Shown: in pieces, positions 5,714-11,446 of the stretch
Numbering within the stretch: the stretch's first letter is position 1
Layout of the letters: every line of letters begins with the position of its first letter
Assembly: GCA_002395905.1 (NCBI GenBank)
Contig: DGVK01000174.1
Coordinates: 2,241-13,686, forward strand
Reading direction: 5' to 3'
Source of the DNA: Verrucomicrobia bacterium UBA4286
GTDB lineage: Bacteria > Verrucomicrobiota > Kiritimatiellia > RFP12 > UBA1067
Length of the DNA: 11,446 nt
The notes under the pieces: model-generated
Database searches by the model: none
What the model saw: the letters and a program-made list of their open reading frames with translations, nothing else
Told to the model about the DNA's origin: nothing
Translations under genes and position numbers: made by a program

Positions 5714-7476
5714 GACTTCATCACTCCGTATGCCGACGCGCATATGGTTCCAAGAAGCGACATCGCGCCAAGCCACGTCACGAACGTGACAGGCGGTGCG
5801 TCAGGCGCCTTTGGCGGCAAGGCGGGCGCCCCGGGTATTTCGAGAAGGACCGCGTTCGCCGTGTTCCCGTTTGAAACCCTTATCCCCTTCTGCGTTACGA
5901 CATAGGTGCCGACAGGTCTGGCGTTCCTGGCCTTCATCCACGCCGCAAGGCTCTTGTTTCTCAGCTGCTCGCCGCCGGCCCATATGAACCTTATGTCATT
6001 GTCGCCGAGATCCGGCGTCATCTTTATACGGCGCGTAGAGAAGCTCCATGCGACAAGGCCGTTGCCGCCCTCCATGAGATCCGCAACTTTCCCGCCGCCA
6101 CGCTTGACGATCTCGTCCGCCGCCGGGTTGTTCGCCTGCACGATCGACAGATCTATCGCGGCGCAATACAGCCTGTCCACCCGCGCGAGATCGCATGCGC
6201 CGAAAAGAACGACAGCGCACATCACGGCACGCACCGTTCGCGGCGACATGCGGCCGAACGCCGCGAGCCGCGCCCCTAGACCTTCTATTCCGAATCCCGC
6301 AAGAGCGCAAAGGCACAGCTCTGTAAGATGGTGCCATTTGACCGGCGCACGGATCGAGTCCCCGACAGGCAGCATGAATACAAGTCTGTAAACCGGCTCA
6401 CAGTAACGCCCCGTCGACAGAAGCCAGAAAACAGCCGCCGCGCAGACGAAGAACACCACCTCGGCTCTGCGAAAGCCGAAGCATATCCCGGCGACTGCCA
6501 GAAGACATGTCACCCAGCCGACATACAGCGAATGCTGGCGGTAGTTGCCGCTCTTGGCGTTTATCGGGCGTCCGAGCGCACCGGTGTAGGGGCGAACCCC
6601 CGTTCCCTGGCTCCTGCCGAGTCCGAGAACCGACTGACAGCTCGTATCCCCGTTCAGCCTCGGTATGAAAAACTCCAGCGTCTCGACCGGCGGGAGCGAC
6701 CAGTTGGTGACGAATATCCATCGCGCCTCGCGGTCGTCATCTTTCACGCCGCCCGTCAAGGCAGTCCCCTTCGACTCCTCTATCTGCCTGTCGCGGCCGG
6801 CCTTGTCGCCGTATGCGCCGACGAAACTCGGCGCTCCTATGACCGCGAACGCGGCCGCCGCGAACGCCACGCCCTTCCAGCATGGAAACTTGCGCTCGCG
6901 AACGCAGCACCATATGAAGTAGACGGCGGTGAATACGGTGAAAAGGAGCCAGAGATCCGGCTGGTAGAAACTCGCCCATGCAACGCACGCGCCAAGCAGC
7001 ACCCAGTTCTTGAGCTTGTTCTTGCGAACGGCTCTGTCGGCGAGACCGAACGCGAAGACGCCGAAAATCATCCACCGGAACCAGCCCGCGTGCCCCGCCG
7101 AAAAGAGGGTAAGCCAGTATCCGCAAAAGCCGAGAAGCAGTCCTGCGCCATAGCTTGAAAGACGCGACAGGCCGCGCCCGCGCAGATAGTATGCAAGCCC
7201 CAGCGCCGCGAAATACGCGGCGAGCGCGTACTGAAGCTCCTGCCAGAGATAAGGCGAGCCGATGAAAGCCGTGATGTCCCACGGGACGAACTTCCCGTTG
7301 CCGACCCATGCACGCAGCACGTCGCCGACATAGCCCTGCGCGGGGAAAGTCATCCGCGCATCCGGCATCACGGGACAGGCCGCGAGGCTCCACGTCCCCC
7401 AAAAGACGAACCCCGCCAGAACCGCGAAGACCGCGGTAAAGGCGAGGAACCATGCCTTGCGGGGCTCTAGGCGCAT
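5710..7476 (-). CDS. Large polytopic membrane protein, YfhO/GT-C-like
   Basis: The 588-residue protein has roughly ten or more membrane helices. The first helix (about 10-30) is followed by an extracytoplasmic loop with acidic residues (Asp39, Asp52), then a helix pair with a FSAGHAGWFRWM segment, an extracytoplasmic region with NWSLPPVETLEFFIPR, and an SIRAPVKWHH loop before a further helix; a soluble segment and a last helix complete it. This layout recalls YfhO-like and other GT-C membrane glycosyltransferases, where an Asp in the first loop is catalytic and a Gly-His motif and an Arg-x-Pro loop recur. I am not certain of the family. Its ATG follows the atpK stop after a single base (TAA-G-ATG), so it is translated by restart from the ATPase message, and its end overlaps the di-carrier start. 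Confidence 0.6.
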   Translation of the reverse strand: MRLEPRKAWFLAFTAVFAVLAGFVFWGTWSLAACPVMPDARMTFPAQGYVGDVLRAWVGNGKFVPWDITAFIGSPYLWQELQYALAAYFAALGLAYYLRGRGLSRLSSYGAGLLLGFCGYWLTLFSAGHAGWFRWMIFGVFAFGLADRAVRKNKLKNWVLLGACVAWASFYQPDLWLLFTVFTAVYFIWCCVRERKFPCWKGVAFAAAAFAVIGAPSFVGAYGDKAGRDRQIEESKGTALTGGVKDDDREARWIFVTNWSLPPVETLEFFIPRLNGDTSCQSVLGLGRSQGTGVRPYTGALGRPINAKSGNYRQHSLYVGWVTCLLAVAGICFGFRRAEVVFFVCAAAVFWLLSTGRYCEPVYRLVFMLPVGDSIRAPVKWHHLTELCLCALAGFGIEGLGARLAAFGRMSPRTVRAVMCAVVLFGACDLARVDRLYCAAIDLSIVQANNPAADEIVKRGGGKVADLMEGGNGLVAWSFSTRRIKMTPDLGDNDIRFIWAGGEQLRNKSLAAWMKARNARPVGTYVVTQKGIRVSNGNTANAVLLEIPGAPALPPKAPDAPPVTFVTWLGAMSLLGTICASAYGVMKS

Positions 7477-7477
7477 C

Positions 7478-7930
7478 TTACTTAATGAAGACGATGGCGA
7501 TGATCGAGAACACCATCGTGAAGATGGCGACGGTCTCTACAATGCCGAGCGCGCCGAAGTAGTTCGTGAGGCCCTGCCCCGTCTCGGCCTGCGCGTCGCA
7601 CGCGGCCGCGCCGGCGCGTCCCTGGAAGAGCGCCGAAAGCCCGATTCCAAGACCTGCGAAAATGCCGAGGATGAGGCAGGGGATGCCCGCGCCCTCGACC
7701 GTGCGCTTGGTGAACATGATGAACATGAGGATCATTCCGTAAAGCGTCTGGGTGATTGGCGCGCCGACAAGACCCAGAAGGATGAACGGCGCGGGCTTGC
7801 CCGCCGCATAGCATTTCTTCCAGGCGCCGACGGCCGCCGAGGCCGCGAAACCAGTACCGAACGCCGAACCCGCGGCGCTCATGCCCAAGCAGGCGACTGC
7901 GCCTGCGATGATCATTGCTGACTCATTCAT
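7478..7930 (-). CDS. atpK: V-type ATP synthase/ATPase subunit K (rotor c-like proteolipid)
   Basis: This 150-residue protein is a tandem hairpin proteolipid with four membrane helices, the K-type rotor subunit (close to the 156 residues of E. hirae NtpK). The ion-carrying carboxylate is Glu132 in helix 4 (GIVETVAIF), while helix 2 has Gln61 in PITQTLYG. Together with Thr60, Tyr64 and Gln103 (FQGRAGA) this matches the Na+-coordinating set Thr64, Gln65, Tyr68, Gln110 and Glu139 described for NtpK, so Na+ coupling is likely. The ring made of such subunits turns against subunit I. A strong SD lies upstream, and the gene is 24 bases after the atpI stop. Confidence 0.93.
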   Translation of the reverse strand: MNESAMIIAGAVACLGMSAAGSAFGTGFAASAAVGAWKKCYAAGKPAPFILLGLVGAPITQTLYGMILMFIMFTKRTVEGAGIPCLILGIFAGLGIGLSALFQGRAGAAACDAQAETGQGLTNYFGALGIVETVAIFTMVFSIIAIVFIK

Positions 7931-7938
7931 TGTGTTTT

Positions 7939-7945
7939 GCTCCTT
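7939..7945 (-). promoter_or_regulatory. Shine-Dalgarno site of atpK
   Basis: AAGGAGC on the minus strand, with 8 bases before ATG 7930. It is by far the best SD in this operon, fitting the need for many copies of the rotor subunit per complex. Confidence 0.8.
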
Positions 7946-7954
7946 GTGTGAAGT

Positions 7955-9637
7955 TTAGTGTCTGGAAAACGGTTTGAATGCGTACCCGGCCCAGGATACG
8001 CCTTTGTGGTTCGAGAACTCCAGCGTGTTTAGACGCACCGCGTGGACCAGGATCGACAGCCCCGCCATCGCGAAATTGAGCCCGTGCCCGACGAGCAGGA
8101 CAAACAGCATCCCCGCCGCCAGCAGAGGCTTGAGCCACAGCGAGCCGGACGCGTTGAAAATGTCCAGCGCCATCCCGTTGAAGTTCTCCGCCACCTTGAC
8201 CGACGCCAGCCCCACCGCGAACAGACGCACGTAGCTGATGATGTCGCCGAGCGCGCTCATGATGTTCAGCGGGAGCATGCCGATCTCGATACCGCGCGTC
8301 TTGAACTCGCCCTTCTTGAGCGTGAAGCCGAACACCAGCACAAGCGACACTCCGAACACGACATACGCCCATGTCGGGACGCCGGGGAATATACCTATGA
8401 TGGCGTTGGTCATGATGTACATGAAAAGGAGAACCCCCGCCCAGCCGAACTGCGAAAGACAGGTGATGTCGTTTATCATCGACACCCCAGTCCAGATTCG
8501 CGCGAGCATGAGGTGGCTCGCGCCGATCGTGAAGCAGAGGAGCATCATGTTCTGGTAGCTCGGGTCTGCCAGCCACTTGACCGTCGGCCAGTCCGCCAGC
8601 CACGGCAGCCCCGCGCCGAACCACGTGTTGCTCAAGAGGCCCCAGCCTATCGTGGCGAGGGAGAACACCGTCATCAGCACAAGCCAGCTCTTCATCACCG
8701 CGCCCGACGCGGTCGCAGAGCCGCCGCCCTTGCGGTACCTGCGCCAGCCGAGCATCGTAAGCGCGAATATAAGCAGACCGTAGCCGCCGTCGCCTACGAG
8801 CATCGCAAAGAACAGCGAGAAATAGCACATGAACGGAACCGACACATCCGACTCCGTATAGGCCGGCGCGATCCCAAGCCCGTCGAAGAGGACCTTCACG
8901 GGCTTGAACAGCTTCGGCGGCTCTATGAGCGTCGGCGGCGTCTCTCCTTCGGCCGGTTCGCGCATCAGCAGCCCCCAGCCGCACTCGTGCGCCGCGTCAG
9001 CCACCGCGGCGCATCTGTCTTCCGGCACCCAGCCCGAGACATACGCAACCGCGCCGCTCTCGGCCATAAGCTCCTTGGCGCTCTCGAACGCGATTTTGTC
9101 CGCCAGCGCCGGATAACGTCTGAGCACGGCGTTCTCGTCGCACCCCGCAATACGCGCGGTAGTGGCGGCGATTCGCGTTCTGCACTTCTCCAGCCTGGCG
9201 CGCATCTCGGAAAGCCTTATCTCCGGCAGCTTCTCCGGCAGGGCCGCTACGCCCGAAAGATCCACGCCCGCTTCCATTATCTTCCTCGCCAGCGCGGGGT
9301 CGAAGTCGCCGTAAGGCTCGTACTGCGCCACAAGGCGGCTCAGTTCATCGGCCTCGCTCTTGAGATGCTCGCGGTCGGCGTCAAGGGCCAGAATCTCTTC
9401 AACCGGGTGCGGGCGAACCTCCAGCCCCTCTTTCCTGTTGATTCCATCGCGCGCTTTGAGGATGATGCGAACCGCCTTCTCGGCATCTGCGGCCTCGCCC
9501 TTGGCCGCGGCGACCGCCGCGCCCGAGGCGCTTCTGAGATCAAGATGGACGGCCCCGAGCCCGCGAAGCCTCTCCAGCGTCGCCTCCTTCTCCGACGCGA
9601 CGCATACGAGGTCGAGATGGCGCATCTTCACTATCAT
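7955..9637 (-). CDS. atpI: V-type ATP synthase/ATPase subunit I (stator, a-like)
   Basis: The 560-residue protein has the two-part structure of subunit I. A soluble, partly coiled-coil N-terminal half begins with MIVKMRHLDLVCV and includes the GAVAYVSGWVPED segment (195-207). A membrane half of about seven or eight helices starts with VPFMCYFSLFFAMLVGDGGYG (267-287). The two arginines of the half-channels are present: Arg471 in SYVRLFAVGLA and Arg535 in VHAVRLNTLEF. The product couples ion flow to rotation of the K ring. The start ATG 9637 overlaps the atpD stop (ATGA), so a longer start at 9922 in the same frame is rejected. The protein is somewhat shorter than the common 600-660 residues, mainly in the soluble half. 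Confidence 0.93.
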   Translation of the reverse strand: MIVKMRHLDLVCVASEKEATLERLRGLGAVHLDLRSASGAAVAAAKGEAADAEKAVRIILKARDGINRKEGLEVRPHPVEEILALDADREHLKSEADELSRLVAQYEPYGDFDPALARKIMEAGVDLSGVAALPEKLPEIRLSEMRARLEKCRTRIAATTARIAGCDENAVLRRYPALADKIAFESAKELMAESGAVAYVSGWVPEDRCAAVADAAHECGWGLLMREPAEGETPPTLIEPPKLFKPVKVLFDGLGIAPAYTESDVSVPFMCYFSLFFAMLVGDGGYGLLIFALTMLGWRRYRKGGGSATASGAVMKSWLVLMTVFSLATIGWGLLSNTWFGAGLPWLADWPTVKWLADPSYQNMMLLCFTIGASHLMLARIWTGVSMINDITCLSQFGWAGVLLFMYIMTNAIIGIFPGVPTWAYVVFGVSLVLVFGFTLKKGEFKTRGIEIGMLPLNIMSALGDIISYVRLFAVGLASVKVAENFNGMALDIFNASGSLWLKPLLAAGMLFVLLVGHGLNFAMAGLSILVHAVRLNTLEFSNHKGVSWAGYAFKPFSRH

Positions 9638-10251
9638 GCGGCGTCCTCCTCTCCCTTTGCCTCGGGCGTGCGGCCCTTGGCGATCTTGCCGCGCGTCACA
9701 GCCGCGGTCTGTTCGTCTCCCAGAGCGATCTTGATAAGACGTATCGCCTCCTTGCACTGGGGGATCTTGACCTTCTCGAAGAGGTTCACGCGCTGCGAAG
9801 TCGTCTGCAGCTCTATCGTCACAAGACGGCGCTGCTCTTCGAACACGGCCCTTTCGCACTGCAGCGAAAGTATCTCGGTCGTCGCTTTCACGGCATCGTC
9901 GACCCACGCGGGCGTCGCCCACAGATCCACATCCTTCACCTCGGTCTCTATGGACTCGAACGTCGGTATCGCCACGCCCGCGATGTTCGCCGTTCCCGTG
10001 TTGACCGATTTCACGCCGACAAGCCCCGCAAGCAGCTCCCTGTCGGTGGCAAACAGCCCTACCCAGCCGTCGAGCGCGGCGCGCACCGCGCGCTCCTTCG
10101 CGGCGACCTCGTCCGCTTTGGCGGCGATGCCGGCGATTTCGCTCTGCAGCTGCTGCTTCTTGAGTTGAAGCATGGGGAGGAAGCGTTGAAACCTCTTCAG
10201 CGCGTCCGTCTGGGCCTTCAGCTCGGTCTTGGTAAGTTTAATCTTCGCCAT
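9634..10251 (-). CDS. atpD: V-type ATP synthase/ATPase subunit D (central stalk)
   Basis: The 205-residue product is a complete V/A-type subunit D, the helical shaft that turns inside the A3B3 head. The N-terminus MAKIKLTKTELKAQ, the LQLKKQQLQSEI helix and the C-terminal helix with SQRVNLFEKVKIPQ and IKIALGDEQTAAVTRGKIAK are family hallmarks, so ATG 10251 is firmly set as the start. The ATG is only 8 bases after a TATAAT element, leaving no room for a ribosome-binding site. It overlaps atpI by ATGA. The A, B and E genes that usually precede D are not here; ileS is upstream instead. Confidence 0.95.
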   Translation of the reverse strand: MAKIKLTKTELKAQTDALKRFQRFLPMLQLKKQQLQSEIAGIAAKADEVAAKERAVRAALDGWVGLFATDRELLAGLVGVKSVNTGTANIAGVAIPTFESIETEVKDVDLWATPAWVDDAVKATTEILSLQCERAVFEEQRRLVTIELQTTSQRVNLFEKVKIPQCKEAIRLIKIALGDEQTAAVTRGKIAKGRTPEAKGEEDAA

Positions 10252-10259
10252 CGCCTGAT

Positions 10260-10289
10260 ATTATACCACTTTTGCGGGGCGGATTTCAA
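10260..10289 (-). promoter_or_regulatory. Promoter of the atpD-I-K operon
   Basis: TTGAAA (10289-10284), an 18-base spacer and TATAAT (10265-10260) preceded by TGG form the best promoter in the window. The -35 overlaps the ileS stop codon. Transcription should start at about 10253, at or within a couple of bases of the atpD ATG, which predicts a leaderless message. No terminator is seen in the 34-base gap after ileS. Confidence 0.78.
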
Positions 10290-11446
10290 ACACCGGCCTG
10301 CGCCACGGGCGCGACCGTTATCCTTGCGGAATGTCCGTTGAGATCGACCGTAGCGCCTTCACACACCCCGAAGCCGAGCTTCAGCGCGAGGATCTCGTTC
10401 TTCACGTAGTCCGCATGGGCCTCCAGCGCGGCCTTTACATCCGCGTCGGCGTCGACAGTCACCTCGATGCGCTGCGTGACCTCGAAGTCGGCCTCCTTGC
10501 GCATGGACTGCACATGGCTCACAAACTCGCGGGCGAGGCCCTCTGCCACCAGCTCAGGCGTGAGCGCCGTCTCAAGGCCGACGACGGCCGCGCCTTCCGA
10601 CGCGACGACGAGCCCCGCTTTCGGCGCGCGCGTGATCACTACATCCTCGGCCGCGATCTCCACGCCCTCTACCGTCGCCGCGCCGTCGAAGCTCTTCATC
10701 GCGGCGATCGCCGCCGCAACAGCCTTCATCTTCGGCCCGCACTTCCTGCCGAGCGTCTTGAAGTTCGCCTTGTAGCTAACGTCGCAAAGCTCCGTCTCGT
10801 CGGCGATGTGCGCGACGCTCTTCACGTTGAGCTCGTCCACGATAAGGTCCTCAAGCCCTTTCACGTCCGCGCCGGCGATCCTTATCTCGGCGAGCGGCTG
10901 GCGGACCTTCAGGTCGTTGTCGGCTCGCAGACGGCGGCCGAGCTCGACGACCGTCTGCACGGCCGCCATGCGCGATTCGAGCGCGAGGTCGCGCGCGGCG
11001 GCGTTCGCCGTCGGGAAGTCGCAGAGATGCACGCTCCCGGGGTCGCCCGCGCCCTTGAGATTGCGGTATATCTCCTCGGCTATGAACGGCGTGAACGGCG
11101 CGGCGACCTTCGCGAGCTGCACGAGAACGTAACGCAGCGTGCGGTAGGCGCAGAGCTTGTCGCCGTCGTTCGTCGACTTCCAGAAGCGGCGGCGCGAACG
11201 GCGGATGTACCAGTTGGTGAGGTCTTCGACGAACTTCACGAACGGCCTCACGGAGCGCTGCAGGTCGTATGCGTCCATCGCGGCGGTCACGTCGGCGATA
11301 AGCGTCTCCATGGAGGAGACGATCCACCTGTCGAGAACGTTGTCCGACTCGGGATGGACGACCTCCGCGTCGGCGAAGCCGTCCACGTTGGCGTAGGTCA
11401 CGAAGAACGAATACGCGTTCCACCACGGTATCAGGAGGTCGCGCAT
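10286..11446 (-). CDS. ileS: Isoleucyl-tRNA synthetase, C-terminal part (N-terminus outside window)
   Basis: The 386 visible residues are the 3' part of ileS; the frame is open at the right edge and the Met at the edge is internal. The start of this fragment, LLIPWWNAYSFFVTYANVDG, is the typical end of the class I catalytic part of IleRS, where the anticodon-binding helical domain begins. It continues with LTNWYIRRSRRRFWKS and APFTPFIAEEIY. The C-terminal part contains the LNVKSVAHI and NFKTLGRKCGPKMK segments of the DUF5915-type domain seen in the eukaryote-like (IleS2) class, and lacks the Cys-rich zinc finger of E. coli-type IleRS. HIGH and KMSKS are outside. The protein charges tRNA-Ile in the cytoplasm; members of the IleS2 class are often naturally tolerant of mupirocin. 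Confidence 0.95.
   Translation of the reverse strand: MRDLLIPWWNAYSFFVTYANVDGFADAEVVHPESDNVLDRWIVSSMETLIADVTAAMDAYDLQRSVRPFVKFVEDLTNWYIRRSRRRFWKSTNDGDKLCAYRTLRYVLVQLAKVAAPFTPFIAEEIYRNLKGAGDPGSVHLCDFPTANAAARDLALESRMAAVQTVVELGRRLRADNDLKVRQPLAEIRIAGADVKGLEDLIVDELNVKSVAHIADETELCDVSYKANFKTLGRKCGPKMKAVAAAIAAMKSFDGAATVEGVEIAAEDVVITRAPKAGLVVASEGAAVVGLETALTPELVAEGLAREFVSHVQSMRKEADFEVTQRIEVTVDADADVKAALEAHADYVKNEILALKLGFGVCEGATVDLNGHSARITVAPVAQAGV

Noticed and set aside
5714-5776. Longer start for the di-carrier gene
   Set aside because: The extra 21 residues fall inside the end of the membrane-protein gene, and ATG 5713 is at the ATGA overlap right before the first carrier helix.
9638-9922. N-terminal extension of atpI by 95 codons
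   Set aside because: It overlaps atpD in another frame and is Arg/Asp-rich. The family N-terminus starts at MIVKMRHL, and ATG 9637 forms an ATGA overlap.
8042-10168. Plus-strand open frame of 708 codons opposite the V-ATPase genes
   Set aside because: It lies antisense to atpI and atpD, whose products are unmistakable. The translation is rich in Arg, His and Glu with no domain pattern, as expected for a shadow frame in GC-rich DNA.
1-11446. CRISPR arrays, insertion sequences, prophage or defence genes
   Set aside because: No regularly spaced direct repeats, transposase-like or integrase-like products, or target-site duplications were seen on either strand.

Overview
The window is a GC-rich (by eye about 60%), tightly packed piece of a bacterial chromosome. 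I see no mobile elements, CRISPR arrays, rRNA or phage genes. The combination of a V/A-type ATPase, an IleRS C-terminus that looks like the eukaryote-like (IleS2) class, a secreted squalene-cyclase-like toroid protein and a YfhO/GT-C-like membrane protein suggests the PVC superphylum, perhaps Kiritimatiellota, Lentisphaerota or Verrucomicrobiota. That placement is inference from gene content and was not tested by any search.

Most genes lie on the minus strand. Reading from high to low coordinates: the 3' part of ileS (cut by the window edge); an operon atpD-atpI-atpK for V-type ATPase subunits D, I and K; directly coupled to it, a large polytopic membrane protein gene and a gene for a small protein made of two fused acyl-carrier-like domains. 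That operon meets a plus-strand amidohydrolase gene (4462-5316) tail to tail, and the two coding regions overlap by a few bases. The amidohydrolase diverges from a minus-strand gene for a secreted alpha-alpha toroid protein. Next come tRNA-Asp(GTC) and tRNA-Gln(CTG), an EamA/DMT-family exporter, and a two-gene operon of a PTS EIIA-CBS fusion followed by an ArsB/NhaD/SLC13-type transporter that runs off the left edge.

Themes: (1) Ion transport. The V-type rotor subunit K carries the Thr-Gln-Tyr, Gln and Glu pattern of the Na+-binding site of Enterococcus hirae NtpK, and the left operon encodes a likely ion or anion transporter, possibly controlled by EIIA phosphorylation and CBS nucleotide sensing. 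(2) Promoters. A TGG-TATAAT extended -10 occurs before three genes, with related versions before the tRNAs and the amidohydrolase. At atpD and at the EIIA-CBS gene it sits only 7-8 bases before the start codon, which predicts leaderless mRNAs; other genes (atpK, toroid protein) have clear Shine-Dalgarno sites. (3) The di-carrier protein is the least ordinary gene. I did not find a clearly novel multi-gene defence or biosynthetic system.
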